A program made the translations under genes and the position numbers. Below, piece after piece: positions 16,553 through 26,090 of a DNA stretch of 64,000 bases. Under the pieces are notes generated by a model that saw nothing but the letters and a program-made list of their open reading frames with translations, was not told the DNA's origin and made no database searches. Origin of the DNA: Streptomyces yangpuensis (GTDB lineage: Bacteria; Actinomycetota; Actinomycetes; Streptomycetales; Streptomycetaceae); the NCBI RefSeq assembly GCF_001005295.1, contig NZ_LBMK01000003.1:549069-613068 (forward strand). Reading direction: 5' to 3'. Numbering within the stretch: the stretch's first letter is position 1; the number at the start of each line of letters is the position of its first letter.

Positions 16553-16572
16553 CGGGCGTTCGAGGCGCGGGG
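16553..16572. repeat. Copy of a dispersed Streptomyces palindromic repeat (core)
   Basis: The core CGGGCGTTCGAGGCGCGGGG differs in two bases from the repeat after topA at 51033-51052. Such GCGTTTGAGGCGCGGGG elements are scattered between genes in many Streptomyces genomes. Confidence 0.5.
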
Positions 16573-16628
16573 GGCAGGGGGAGGCCGCCCTGCGAACGGA
16601 GGGCTCCGCCGGGCGGAACCTCCGCCGG

Positions 16629-16674
16629 GTACGCAGAAGGGTCCTGCCCGGCCGGACAGGACCCTTGTGCGTAC
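16629..16674. terminator. Bidirectional terminator downstream of crp
   Basis: Eighteen-bp arms (16629-16646 and 16657-16674) with a single mismatch surround a 10-nt loop. It lies 25 bp after the crp stop on the minus strand. Confidence 0.8.
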
Positions 16675-16699
16675 GACCGGCGAGTGCGGCCGTCAGCTG

Positions 16700-17374
16700 T
16701 CAGCGGGAGCGCTTCGCGAGGCGCTCCACGTCCAGCAGGATCACCGCGCGGGCCTCCAGGCGGAGCCAGCCGCGGCCCGCGAAGTCGGCCAGGGCCTTGT
16801 TCACGGTCTCGCGCGAGGCGCCGACGAGCTGTGCGAGCTCTTCCTGGGTGAGGTCGTGCACCACGTGGATGCCCTCCTCCGACTGCACGCCGAAGCGGCG
16901 CGACAGGTCGAGGAGCGCCCGGGCCACGCGGCCGGGAACGTCGGAGAAGACCAGGTCGGACATCTGGTCGTTGGTCTTGCGCAGGCGCCGTGCGACGGCG
17001 CGCAGCAGCGCGGTCGCCACCTCGGGCCGGGCGTTGAGCCAGGGCTGGAGGTCGCCGTGGCCGAGGCCGAGCAGCTTGACCTCGGTCAGCGCGGTGGCGG
17101 TGGCGGTGCGCGGGCCCGGGTCGAAGAGCGACAGCTCGCCGATCAGCTCGCCGGGGCCGAGGACGGCCAGCATGTTCTCGCGGCCGTCGGGGGAGGTGCG
17201 GTGCAGCTTCACCTTGCCCTCGGTCACGACATACAGCCGGTCTCCGGGGTCGCCCTCGTGGAACAGGGCGTCGCCGCGTGCGAGGGTCACCTCGCCCATG
17301 GAGGCGCGGAGCTCCGCGGCCTGCTCGTCATCGAGCGCCGCGAAGAGCGGGGCGCGCCGCAGAACGTCGTCCAC
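16700..17374 (-). CDS. crp: Crp, cyclic-nucleotide-binding transcription regulator
   Basis: The 224-residue protein has a cAMP-binding barrel (FHEGDPGDRLYVVTEGKVKL, then GELIGELSLFDPGPRTATATA), a dimer helix and a C-terminal winged helix (LTQEELAQLVGASRETVNKALADFAGRGWLRLE). It is nearly the Streptomyces coelicolor Crp (SCO3571), which controls germination, growth and antibiotic output. GTG 17374 was chosen because GGAGAG stands in front of it and the length equals the known protein. It is divergent from nth, the same arrangement as in M. tuberculosis (Rv3676 and Rv3674c). Confidence 0.95.
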   Translation of the reverse strand: MDDVLRRAPLFAALDDEQAAELRASMGEVTLARGDALFHEGDPGDRLYVVTEGKVKLHRTSPDGRENMLAVLGPGELIGELSLFDPGPRTATATALTEVKLLGLGHGDLQPWLNARPEVATALLRAVARRLRKTNDQMSDLVFSDVPGRVARALLDLSRRFGVQSEEGIHVVHDLTQEELAQLVGASRETVNKALADFAGRGWLRLEARAVILLDVERLAKRSR

Positions 17375-17556
17375 GAGTCTCTCTCCTATGTCGACCAGCT
17401 CAGGGGACCGTGCTCCCCATTTTGCCGGACGGCTCAAACAGTGCGATCAATCACAAGGATGCCGGACGGACGGGCGTGGTGTGCGGCGAGAGCCCGATCG
17501 GGGTGGTGTTACCTGAGGTCCGGACGGGTGTCAGCGCCCGGCCTTAGGCTGGCCGG

Positions 17557-18504
17557 GTGTCCAATAAGCCGGTGAGAGCACAGGCCAAGGGGTCCGCAGG
17601 AGTGACGGACGCCCAAAATTCAGCTGTGGGCGAACAAGGCCCCTCGATGGTGCCCCCGAAGGCCGTGACCGCCCCTCAGGGCAAAGTTTCGGCCAAGAAA
17701 CCGAAGGCGGCGAAGCCGGAATCCCGCCTGGCCATGGTGCGCCGGGCGCGTCGGATCAACCGTGAGCTGGCCGAGACCTACCCGTACGCCCATCCGGAGC
17801 TCGACTTCCGCAATCCCTTCGAGCTGCTCGTCGCGACGGTGCTGTCCGCGCAGACCACCGACCTGCGGGTGAACCAGACGACCCCGGCCCTCTTCGCGGC
17901 CTATCCGACCCCCGAGGACATGGCCGCGGCCGTCCCCGAGGAGCTGGAGGAGCTCATCCGCCCGACCGGGTTCTTCCGGATGAAGGCCAAGTCCCTGCTG
18001 GGCCTGTCGCAGGCGCTGCGGGACGACCACGGCGGGGAGGTGCCGGGCCGGCTGGAGGACCTGGTGAAGCTGCCGGGCGTCGGCCGCAAGACCGCCAACG
18101 TGGTCCTCGGTAATGCGTTCGGTGTCCCCGGGATCACCGTGGACACCCACTTCGGGCGGCTGGTGCGCCGCTGGAAGTGGACCGAGCAGGAGGACCCGGA
18201 GAAGGTCGAGGCGGAGATCTGCGCGATTTTCCCCAAGAGCGAGTGGACGATGCTCTCGCACCGGGTCGTCTTCCACGGCCGCCGCATCTGCCACGCCCGC
18301 AGGCCCGCCTGCGGGGCCTGCCCGATCGCCCCGCTCTGCCCGGCGTACGGGGAGGGCGAGACGGACCCGGAGAAGGCGAAGAAGCTGCTCAAGTACGAGA
18401 AGGGCGGCCGGCCGGGCCAGCGGCTGAGCCCGCCGCCGGACTACCCGGGCCTGCCGGCGCCCCCGCTCGGCGAGGTCGCCGCGCAGGAGGCGCAGGAGCC
18501 GTAG
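17557..18504 (+). CDS. nth: Endonuclease III, DNA glycosylase/AP lyase
   Basis: The 315-residue protein removes oxidised pyrimidines. The helix-hairpin-helix with catalytic Lys is LPGVGRKTANVVLG, the catalytic Asp follows in VDTHFGRLVRR, and the iron-sulfur cysteines are CHARRPACGACPIAPLC (spacing 6-2-5). There is a non-conserved N-terminal extension of about 60 residues rich in Ala and Lys; the real start could be any of several GTG/ATG codons in it. It opens the nth-Nudix-marP series seen also in mycobacteria. Confidence 0.93.
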   Translation: MSNKPVRAQAKGSAGVTDAQNSAVGEQGPSMVPPKAVTAPQGKVSAKKPKAAKPESRLAMVRRARRINRELAETYPYAHPELDFRNPFELLVATVLSAQTTDLRVNQTTPALFAAYPTPEDMAAAVPEELEELIRPTGFFRMKAKSLLGLSQALRDDHGGEVPGRLEDLVKLPGVGRKTANVVLGNAFGVPGITVDTHFGRLVRRWKWTEQEDPEKVEAEICAIFPKSEWTMLSHRVVFHGRRICHARRPACGACPIAPLCPAYGEGETDPEKAKKLLKYEKGGRPGQRLSPPPDYPGLPAPPLGEVAAQEAQEP

Positions 18505-18578
18505 GAACGAATCGGTACCCGGACCGCGTTTGCGGTGTGGGAGACGCTGTTGACAGAGGAACGCGGACAGGAGCGCCT

Positions 18579-19301
18579 ATGACGCGCGGTACACGGGACG
18601 AGGCCGGGGTCACTGCGGGAGTGCGCGAGGGGGGCGGCCCGGCCGTCACCACCGCGGGGCTGCCCGACTGGCTCGATCCCGTCGTCGAGGCCGCCCGGAC
18701 CGTGGAACCGCGGCAGCTGAGCCGGTTCCTGCCGCCCGAGGACGGCCGGGGGCGGCAGTCGGCCGTCCTCATCCTGTTCGGCGAGGGCCCCCGCGGGCCG
18801 GAACTGCTCCTGATGGAGCGCGCCGGCACGCTGCGCTCGCATGCGGGCCAGCCGTCCTTCCCGGGCGGCGCGCTGGACCCGGAGGACGGGGATCCGCAGA
18901 CCACCGGCCCGCTGGCGGCGGCACTGCGCGAGGCCGAGGAGGAGACCGGCCTCGATCCTTCCGGTGTTCAGCTCTTCGGGGTGCTGCCCCGGCTCTACAT
19001 CCCGGTCAGCGAGTTCGTCGTGACCCCGGTCCTCGGCTGGTGGCACACCCCGAGTCCGGTCGGCGTCGTGGACCCGGCCGAGACGGCCCGGGTGTTCACG
19101 GTTCCCGTGGCCGACCTCACGGATCCCGGGCACCGGGTCACGACGGTCCACCCGCGGGGCCACCTGGGCCCTGGTTTCACCGTCGAGTCGGCCCTCGTGT
19201 GGGGTTTCACGGCCGGGGTGATCGACCGGATCCTGCACTTCGCCGGCTGGGAACGCCCGTGGGACCGATCACGTCAGGTCCCGCTCGACTGGCACGCATG
19301 A
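18579..19301 (+). CDS. Nudix hydrolase, CoA pyrophosphatase-like
   Basis: The 240-residue protein has RAGTLRSHAGQPSFPGGALDP, a CoA-specific signature before the Nudix box, then AALREAEEETGLDPS. This combination defines the NudL/CoA pyrophosphatase group that cleaves CoA to phosphopantetheine. It lies between nth and the marP-like gene, the position of Rv3672c. Distance to the next gene is 4 bp, so it is probably co-transcribed. Confidence 0.88.
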   Translation: MTRGTRDEAGVTAGVREGGGPAVTTAGLPDWLDPVVEAARTVEPRQLSRFLPPEDGRGRQSAVLILFGEGPRGPELLLMERAGTLRSHAGQPSFPGGALDPEDGDPQTTGPLAAALREAEEETGLDPSGVQLFGVLPRLYIPVSEFVVTPVLGWWHTPSPVGVVDPAETARVFTVPVADLTDPGHRVTTVHPRGHLGPGFTVESALVWGFTAGVIDRILHFAGWERPWDRSRQVPLDWHA

Positions 19302-19305
19302 GACG

Positions 19306-20517
19306 GTGGCCCACGTGAACGTGCTGGACATCCTGTTGTTGCTCGCCGCCGTGTGGTTCGCGATCGTCGGCTACCGCCAGGGGTTCGTCGTCGGCATCCT
19401 GTCGGTGATCGGCTTCCTGGGCGGTGGCCTGGTCGCCGTTGCCCTGCTCCCGCTGATCTGGGACCGGGTGACCGACAACGGCACCCAGGTGTCCACCACG
19501 GTCGTGGTCATCGCCGTCGTCGCGATCATCATCTGCGCCTCGGTCGGCCAGGCGCTGACCACCCATCTCGGCGGCAAACTCCGCCGCCAGATCACCGGTA
19601 CGCCCGCGCGCGTGCTCGACGCCACCGGCGGCGCCCTGGTCAACGTGGTCGCGATGCTGCTGGTGGCCTGGCTGATCGGCTCGGCGCTCGCCGGTACCTC
19701 GCTGCCCACCCTGGGCAAGGAGGTCCGCAACTCCAAGGTGCTCCTGGGGGTTTCGCGGGTGCTGCCAGACCAGGCGAACAGCTGGTTCTCGGACTTCAGC
19801 TCCACCCTCGCGCGCAACGGCTTCCCGCAGGTGTTCAGCCCGTTCTCCAACGAGCCCATCACCGAGGTGAAGGCGCCCGACCCGGCGCTCGCCACCAGTC
19901 CCGTCGCGGACCTGGCCAAGCGCTCGATCGTGAAGGTCGTTGGTACGGCGCCCAGTTGCAGCAAGGTGCTGGAGGGCACGGGCTTCGTCTTCGCGCCCGG
20001 CAAGGTCATGACCAACGCGCACGTCGTCGGCGGGGTCGGTGAGCCGACCGTGCAGATCGGCGGCGAGGGCAAGCTGTACGACGGCAAGGTCGTGCTCTAC
20101 GACTGGGAGCGCGACATCGCCGTCCTGGACGTGCCCAAGCTGAAGGCGCCGCCGCTGGAGTTCACCGACAAGGACGCGACGAGTGGCAACGACGCGATCG
20201 TCGCCGGCTTCCCGGAGAACGGCGCCTACGACGTCCGTGCGGCCCGGGTCCGCGGCCGGATCAATGCCAACGGACCGGACATCTACCACCGCGGCACCGT
20301 CCGACGGGACGTCTACTCGCTGTTCGCGACGGTCCGCCAGGGCAACTCCGGCGGCCCGCTGCTGACGCCCGAAGGCAAGGTCTACGGGGTCGTGTTCGCG
20401 AAGTCCCTCGACGACCCGAACACCGGCTACGCGCTCACCGTGGACGAGATCCGCGACGACATCGAGAAGGGCCGGACCGCCGAGCGCCGGGTCGAGAGCC
20501 AGGGCTGCGCCCTCTGA
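19306..20517 (+). CDS. marP: MarP-like membrane serine protease
   Basis: The 403-residue protein has four hydrophobic segments in its first 140 residues (CvpA-like), then a trypsin-fold protease. The triad is visible: His in VMTNAHVVGG, Asp in WERDIAVLDV, Ser in VRQGNSGGPLL. In M. tuberculosis MarP (Rv3671c) is needed to survive acid and acts on periplasmic targets. The gene starts with GTG, 4 bp after the Nudix stop; a GTG at 19315 is an alternative. The symbol is used by homology and position. Confidence 0.88.
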   Translation: MAHVNVLDILLLLAAVWFAIVGYRQGFVVGILSVIGFLGGGLVAVALLPLIWDRVTDNGTQVSTTVVVIAVVAIIICASVGQALTTHLGGKLRRQITGTPARVLDATGGALVNVVAMLLVAWLIGSALAGTSLPTLGKEVRNSKVLLGVSRVLPDQANSWFSDFSSTLARNGFPQVFSPFSNEPITEVKAPDPALATSPVADLAKRSIVKVVGTAPSCSKVLEGTGFVFAPGKVMTNAHVVGGVGEPTVQIGGEGKLYDGKVVLYDWERDIAVLDVPKLKAPPLEFTDKDATSGNDAIVAGFPENGAYDVRAARVRGRINANGPDIYHRGTVRRDVYSLFATVRQGNSGGPLLTPEGKVYGVVFAKSLDDPNTGYALTVDEIRDDIEKGRTAERRVESQGCAL

Positions 20518-20839
20518 CACGGCGCCCCCGCCGGGCCCCTACGTCCGCGGATGCCGCAGGCGTGCGGAGACCCAGCGGGCCCGGCGGCGCAGGATGCGGG
20601 GAATTCCGAGGCGTGGGTCGTGGCCATGCCGGCCGGCCCTCTCGTGCGTGCCCGGCGTGGCTGCCGAGCGGCGTTCGTGCGCGGTGTCACCGTAGTCGTG
20701 CGTCCAGCTCATACTCGGCTCTGTGCCCGGGCCCCAAGGTCCGTAACCCCGTACGGGGCAGCCAATTGGCCTATGCGCCGGGCAATTGAATGCCCGTAGG
20801 ACAATCCGACCGCCGAACTGTCGTAGGTGCGGCGGCCGG
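20518..20839. other. Intergenic region between marP and epoxide-hydrolase-like gene
   Basis: The 322-bp gap lies between convergent genes. It has no credible gene. A small inverted repeat (CGGGCA at 20779-20784 with TGCCCG at 20791-20796) might act as a weak terminator. Nothing else stands out. Confidence 0.4.
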
Positions 20840-21799
20840 TCAGCGGTCCGGCTCGGGGTCCTTCAGCCAGTTCACCAGCTCGGTCGAGAAGGCGACCGAG
20901 TCCTCCTCGTGCGGGAAGTGCCCGAGCCCGTCGAACAGCCGCCACCGGTACGGGGCTTCGACGTACTCGCCGGATCCGGCGGCGCTGCGCGTGCGCATCA
21001 CCGGGTCGAGCGAACCGTGCAGGTGCAGCGTGGGCACCCGGACGGGCCGCTTCATCCGCCGGTTGAACTGCAGCCCGTCGGGCCGGGCCATCGACCGCAT
21101 CATCCAGCGGTACGGTTCGATCGAGCAGTGCGCGGTGGACGGGATGCACATGGCCCGCCGGTACACGGCGAGGTCCTCCTCCTCGGGAGGCCGCGGCCCC
21201 GACCAGTCGCGGATCAGGTCCCCCACGAGGGCCCCGCCGTCGGCGACGAGCTGCCGCTCGGGCACGAAGGGCCGCTGGAAGCCCCAGATGTGTGAACTCG
21301 CCCGGGCCTGGCCGAAGTCCGACAGCATCGCCGAGCGCCAGCGGCGGGGGTGGGGCATGGACGACACGACGAGCCGGCGCACCAGCTTGGGCCGCATCAC
21401 GGCCGCCGTCCAGGCGAGGTATCCGCCCAGGTCGTGCCCGACGAGCGCGGCGTCCGGCTCGCCGAGGGACCGTACGACCCCGGTGATGTCGAGCGCCAGG
21501 TTGGCGGGGTCGTAGCCGCGCGGGGTGCGGTCGCTGCCGCCGACCCCGCGCAGGTCCATCGCGACCGCGCGGTACCCGGCGTCGGCGAGCGCGGTCAGCT
21601 GGTGCCGCCAGGTCCACCAGAACTGCGGGAAGCCGTGCAGCAGCAGCACCAGCGGCCCGTCACCGAGCTCGGCGACGTGGAACCGGGCACCGTTGGCGGC
21701 CACGTCCCGGTGCGTCACCGCTTCCCCGCCGGGGAGGCCGAGCCGCACAGCTGTGGCGGCCGTGGGCGGAATGCTGGGGTCCGGCGTGGGCGCTGTCAT
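20840..21799 (-). CDS. Alpha/beta hydrolase, epoxide hydrolase-like
   Basis: The 319-residue protein has the oxyanion motif HGFPQFWW, the nucleophile elbow VGHDLGGYLAW with Asp as nucleophile, and the catalytic His in GLGHFPHEED. An Asp nucleophile with the HGFP motif is characteristic of epoxide hydrolases and haloalkane dehalogenases; the lid Tyr residues point to the former. It corresponds in place to ephE (Rv3670). Its ATG overlaps the stop of the holin-like gene by 4 bp, so these two form an operon. Confidence 0.85.
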   Translation of the reverse strand: MTAPTPDPSIPPTAATAVRLGLPGGEAVTHRDVAANGARFHVAELGDGPLVLLLHGFPQFWWTWRHQLTALADAGYRAVAMDLRGVGGSDRTPRGYDPANLALDITGVVRSLGEPDAALVGHDLGGYLAWTAAVMRPKLVRRLVVSSMPHPRRWRSAMLSDFGQARASSHIWGFQRPFVPERQLVADGGALVGDLIRDWSGPRPPEEEDLAVYRRAMCIPSTAHCSIEPYRWMMRSMARPDGLQFNRRMKRPVRVPTLHLHGSLDPVMRTRSAAGSGEYVEAPYRWRLFDGLGHFPHEEDSVAFSTELVNWLKDPEPDR

Positions 21800-22254
21800 G
21801 AGGACGAGCGTGCCACACCCACAGCCTTGTCACTCACCGGCCGCGGGTGCGGCTTGACGGTCCCGACCACCGCGGCGGTCTGCCTGACCGAGGCGATGGA
21901 CTTCTCCGGCGGCTTGACCTTCTTGAACTTCCGTACGGCGATCAGTGCGAGCACGCCCGCGATCAGCAGGAACGCGCCGCCGACGATCAGGAAGGACCAG
22001 GCGAGGCCGAGCCCCAGGTTGTGGATCCCGTACGCCGCGGCGAAGGTCAGCACCGGGAGGGAGAAGACGGCGAAGACGCCCGCGGCGACGAGGGAGACGC
22101 TGCCGCTGCCCACGCGCTTGGCGTCCTCGCGCAGTTCCGCCTTGGCCAGGGCGATCTCGTCGTGAACCAGGGCGGACATCTCGGCGGTGGCCGAGGCGAC
22201 CAGCTGGCCGAGTGTGCGCTCGGCTCCCTGCGCCCCTTGGTCCACTGCGCTCAT
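21796..22254 (-). CDS. Phage holin-like (DUF1469/YqjE type) membrane protein
   Basis: The 152-residue protein begins with an amphipathic helix (LGQLVASATAEMSALVHDEIALAKAELRED), then two membrane helices (VSLVAAGVFAVFSLPVLTFAAAYG and LGLAWSFLIVGGAFLLIAGVLALIAV). A basic tail follows. This is the layout of the Phage_holin_3_6 family, a chromosomal membrane family despite its name. The role is unknown. It is upstream of and coupled to the epoxide-hydrolase-like gene. Confidence 0.82.
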   Translation of the reverse strand: MSAVDQGAQGAERTLGQLVASATAEMSALVHDEIALAKAELREDAKRVGSGSVSLVAAGVFAVFSLPVLTFAAAYGIHNLGLGLAWSFLIVGGAFLLIAGVLALIAVRKFKKVKPPEKSIASVRQTAAVVGTVKPHPRPVSDKAVGVARSSS

Positions 22255-22324
22255 CGCTCTCTCCTTCTGTCGTCGGCCGCCGCCGGGCGGCTGTCGTGCG
22301 TCTGTCCCTGCGTCGTCACTCAGA

Positions 22325-23758
22325 TCATGCCGGACGGTCGGCCTCGGTGGTGGACCCGGCTGCGCTTTGGAGCGCGGCGGCGGCCGCCTTCTCCGCCTTG
22401 CGGCGGTGTTCCGCCGCCCGGTCCTCGTAGATCTTCGCCATCCGCAGGTGGTACTCGGGCTTGTCCTCCTCGTAGATGTCCGGGATGCCGTCGTGGTCCT
22501 CGTCGCGCTCCTCGGCCTCGGTGAGCAGCCGGTAGCGGCGGTTGCGGAGCTTGAGCAGGACGCACGCGATCACGGCGGCGATGAGGGAGCCGATCAGCAC
22601 GGCGGCCTTGATCTCGTCGGTGAGGATCGCGTCGCCCGCGAAGGCGAGTTCGCCGATGAGGAGGGAGACGGTGAAGCCGATTCCGGCGAGCGTGGCGACA
22701 GCGAGCACGTCGGGCCAGGCGAGGTCCTCGTTCAGCTCGGCCCTGGTGAAGCGGGCGGCCAGCCAGGTTCCGCCGAAGATGCCCACGGTCTTGCCGACGA
22801 CGAGGCCGAGGACCACGCCGAGGGTCTCGGGGCGGGTGAAGACCTGCGCGATGGCCTCGTCGGAGAGCGAGACCCCGGCGGACAGGAGCGCGAAGAGCGG
22901 TACGGCGAGACCGGCCGAGACGGGCCGGACCAGGTGCTCGATGTGCTCGCCGGGGGAGGTCCGTTCACCTTCCCTGCGGGTGCAGCGGAGCATCAGGCCC
23001 ATGGCGACGCCGGCGATGGTGGCGTGCACGCCGCTGTTGTACATGAGGCCCCAGACGACCAGGGCGAGCGGGACGTAGACGTACCAGCCCCGGACGCCGC
23101 GGCGGAGCAGGAACCAGAAGAGGGCCAGCCCCGCCAGCGCCCCGCCGAGCGCCAGGAAGTCGATCTCGTTGGTGAAGAACACCGCGATGATCAGGATGGC
23201 GAAGAGGTCGTCGACGACGGCGAGGGTCAGCAGGAAGGCGCGCAGGGCCGAGGGGAGGGAGGTGCCGATGACGGCCAGCACGGCGAGTGCGAAGGCGATG
23301 TCGGTGGCCGTCGGAACCGCCCAGCCGTCCATGGAGCCGTTGCCGGTGAGGTTGACCAGTGCGTAGACGAGTGCGGGCACGGCCATGCCGCAGAGGGCGG
23401 CGATCACCGGGAGGGCGGCGGCCCTGGGGTCGCGCAGGTCTCCCGCGACGAGTTCGCGCTTGAGCTCGATGCCTGCGACGAAGAAGAAGATGGCGAGGAG
23501 CCCGTCGGCCGCCCAGTGCTGGAGGGAGAGGTCCAGGCCGAGGGCGGCGGGGCCGATGTGGAAGGACCGTACGCTCGCGTAGCTGTCCGAGATGGCGGGG
23601 ATGTTGGCCCACAGCAGGGCGGTGATCGCGGCCACGAGGAGCAGGACGCCGCCCACCGTCTCGGCGCGCAGGGCATCGGCGATGTAGCGGCTCTCGGGCA
23701 GCGAGAGGCGGCCGAGCAGCTTGCGGCTCTTGTCGTCGGTGGGGGTGGGCGCGGCCAC
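22325..23758 (-). CDS. nhaA: NhaA sodium/proton antiporter
   Basis: The 477-residue integral membrane protein has the NhaA hallmarks: FFFVAGIELKREL, PTATDIAFALAVL and the ion-binding LAVVDDLFAILIIA aspartate pair. Its C-terminal cytosolic tail of about 70 residues is charged and ends in an Ala-rich helix, longer than in E. coli NhaA. It exports sodium in exchange for protons. The start is GTG 23758. Confidence 0.93.
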   Translation of the reverse strand: MAAPTPTDDKSRKLLGRLSLPESRYIADALRAETVGGVLLLVAAITALLWANIPAISDSYASVRSFHIGPAALGLDLSLQHWAADGLLAIFFFVAGIELKRELVAGDLRDPRAAALPVIAALCGMAVPALVYALVNLTGNGSMDGWAVPTATDIAFALAVLAVIGTSLPSALRAFLLTLAVVDDLFAILIIAVFFTNEIDFLALGGALAGLALFWFLLRRGVRGWYVYVPLALVVWGLMYNSGVHATIAGVAMGLMLRCTRREGERTSPGEHIEHLVRPVSAGLAVPLFALLSAGVSLSDEAIAQVFTRPETLGVVLGLVVGKTVGIFGGTWLAARFTRAELNEDLAWPDVLAVATLAGIGFTVSLLIGELAFAGDAILTDEIKAAVLIGSLIAAVIACVLLKLRNRRYRLLTEAEERDEDHDGIPDIYEEDKPEYHLRMAKIYEDRAAEHRRKAEKAAAAALQSAAGSTTEADRPA

Positions 23759-23905
23759 GGGGGCACCTCCGGGGGCTGTTGGACGGCATGGCGGAACTCG
23801 TTGCCGACCAGACTTCCCGGCGCACCCTGTGGTCTTTCTTTACGCTTTCATGATTTTACAGGGTGTACGCGAGGGCGTATCCGGCGATCATCACTTTATG
23901 CGCGA

Positions 23906-23940
23906 AAGGGGCACCCGGCGCGTCGCGCCGAGTGCCCCTT
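23906..23940 (-). terminator. Terminator after acs
   Basis: Arms 23906-23921 and 23925-23940 pair over 16 bp with one mismatch and a 3-nt loop. The hairpin lies 54 bp downstream of the acs stop. Confidence 0.75.
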
Positions 23941-23994
23941 CCCGTGTCCGTCGCCGGTGACTCCGGAGCCGCAGGTGTCTCAGGTGTCGCCGGG

Positions 23995-25953
23995 TCAGTC
24001 CTCGCTGCCGGCCGCAGCCGGGAGCTTGCTCTGGATGAGGTCCATGACCGAGGAGTCGGCGAGCGTGGTGACGTCGCCGACCGCGCGGTTCTCCGCCACG
24101 TCGCGCAGCAGACGGCGCATGATCTTGCCCGAGCGGGTCTTCGGCAGTTCCTGCACCGGCAGGATCCGCTTGGGCTTGGCGATCGGGCCGAGCGTGCTGC
24201 CCACGTGGTTGCGCAGGTCCGCGACCAGGTTCTCGGTCTCGGACGCGCTGCCGCGCAGGATGACGAAGGCCACGATGGCCTGGCCGGTGGTCTCGTCGGC
24301 GGCGCCGACGACGGCGGCCTCGGCGACCGACGGGTGCGAGACGAGCGCCGACTCGACCTCGGTGGTCGAGATGTTGTGTCCGGAGACCAGCATCACGTCG
24401 TCCACCCGGCCCAGCAGCCAGATGTCGCCGTCGTCGTCCTTCTTCGCGCCGTCGCCCGCGAAGTACTTGCCCTCGAAGCGCGACCAGTAGGTGTCGATGA
24501 AGCGCTGGTCGTCGCCCCAGATGGTGCGCAGCATCGACGGCCACGGCTCGGTGAGGACCAGGTAGCCGCCTCCGCCGTCCGGGACCTCGCGCGCCTCGTC
24601 GTCCACGACGGTGGCGGAGATACCGGGCAGGGCGCGCTGGGCGGAGCCGGGCTTGGTGTGGGTGACGCCCGGCAGCGGGGAGATCATCATCGCGCCGGTC
24701 TCGGTCTGCCACCAGGTGTCCACGATCGGGCAGCGGTCGCCGCCGATGTGCTTGCGGTACCAGACCCAGGCCTCGGGGTTGATCGGCTCGCCGACGGAGC
24801 CCAGGACGCGCAGGCTCGACAGGTCGAACTTCGCGGGGATGTCGTCTCCCCACTTCATGAACGTGCGGATGGCCGTGGGCGCCGTGTAGAGGATCGTGAC
24901 GCCGTACTTCTGCACAACCTCCCAGAAGCGGCCCTGGTGTGGGGTGTCCGGCGTGCCCTCGTACATGACCTGCGTGGCGCCGTTCGCGAGCGGCCCGTAG
25001 ACGATGTAGGAGTGCCCGGTCACCCAGCCGATGTCGGCCGTGCACCAGTAGACGTCGCTCTCCGGCTTCAGGTCGAAGACCGCGTGGTGGGTGTAGGCCG
25101 CCTGCGTGAGGTAGCCGCCGGAGGTGTGCAGGATGCCCTTCGGCTTACCCGTGGTCCCCGAGGTGTAGAGGATGAAGAGCGGGTGCTCGGCGTCGAAGGC
25201 CTGCGGGGTGTGCTCCGCGGACTGACGGGCGACCACGTCGTGCCACCAGACGTCGCGGCCCTCGGTGAAGGCGGTGTCCTGGCCGGTGCGGCGAACGACG
25301 AGTACGTGCTCGACCTGCGGGCACTTGGCGACGGCCTCGTCGATGGCGGGCTTCAGGGCGCTGGGCTTGCCGCGGCGGTAGCCGCCGTCGGCGGTGATGA
25401 CCAGCTTGGCGTCGGCGTCCTGGATGCGGGAGGCGACGGCGTCGGCGGAGAAGCCGCCGAAGACCACGGAGTGCGCGGCGCCGATACGGGCGCACGCGAG
25501 CATCGCGACGACCGCCTCGGGGATCATCGGGAGGTAGACGGCGACGCGGTCGCCGGCCTCGACGCCCAGCTCGGTGAGGGCGTTGGCGGCCCTGGAGACC
25601 TCGTCCTTGAGCTCGGCGTAGGTGATCGCGCGGCTGTCGCCGGGCTCGCCCTCGAAGTTGATGGCGACGCGGTCGCCGTTGCCGGCCTCGACGTGACGGT
25701 CCACGCAGTTGTACGCGACGTTCAGCTTGCCGTCGGCGAACCACTTCGCGAAGGGCGGATTCGTCCAGTCGAGCGTCTCGGTCGGCTCGGTGGCCCAGGT
25801 CAGCCGCCCGGCCTGCTCGGCCCAGAAGCCCAGCCGGTCCGCGTCGGCCTGTGCATACGCAGCCTCTTTCACATTGGCGGCGGCGGCCAGATCGGCAGGC
25901 GGTGCGAACCGCCGCTCCTCCTTGAGCAGATTGGCCAGGCTCTCATTGCTCAC
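23995..25953 (-). CDS. acs: Acetyl-coenzyme A synthetase
   Basis: The 652-residue enzyme makes acetyl-CoA from acetate, ATP and CoA through acetyl-AMP. The motifs are visible: phosphate loop YTSGTTGKPKG, WWQTETG, the hinge LGRVDDVMLVSGHNIST, and the catalytic Lys in LPKTRSGKIMRR, which is the known target of regulatory acetylation. GTG 25953 was chosen because GGGAG lies six bases upstream and the length equals homologues; an earlier GTG at 25995 has no such support. Confidence 0.95.
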   Translation of the reverse strand: MSNESLANLLKEERRFAPPADLAAAANVKEAAYAQADADRLGFWAEQAGRLTWATEPTETLDWTNPPFAKWFADGKLNVAYNCVDRHVEAGNGDRVAINFEGEPGDSRAITYAELKDEVSRAANALTELGVEAGDRVAVYLPMIPEAVVAMLACARIGAAHSVVFGGFSADAVASRIQDADAKLVITADGGYRRGKPSALKPAIDEAVAKCPQVEHVLVVRRTGQDTAFTEGRDVWWHDVVARQSAEHTPQAFDAEHPLFILYTSGTTGKPKGILHTSGGYLTQAAYTHHAVFDLKPESDVYWCTADIGWVTGHSYIVYGPLANGATQVMYEGTPDTPHQGRFWEVVQKYGVTILYTAPTAIRTFMKWGDDIPAKFDLSSLRVLGSVGEPINPEAWVWYRKHIGGDRCPIVDTWWQTETGAMMISPLPGVTHTKPGSAQRALPGISATVVDDEAREVPDGGGGYLVLTEPWPSMLRTIWGDDQRFIDTYWSRFEGKYFAGDGAKKDDDGDIWLLGRVDDVMLVSGHNISTTEVESALVSHPSVAEAAVVGAADETTGQAIVAFVILRGSASETENLVADLRNHVGSTLGPIAKPKRILPVQELPKTRSGKIMRRLLRDVAENRAVGDVTTLADSSVMDLIQSKLPAAAGSED

Positions 25954-26090
25954 GACATCTCCCTTTCCCAGGGTGTCCGTTGTGTCCCCGGGCATAGCTC
26001 ATCAGTCAGCGGCCCAGGTGACAAGGGGTAGCCTGAAATTGGTTTAGACCTATATCACGCAGACGGCCCGCGCGAGAACGGCGTGCGAAC

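Noticed and set aside
22187..24490. Plus-strand open frame of 767 codons opposite nhaA and acs
   Set aside because: It spans two well-supported genes in antisense and has no recognisable domain.
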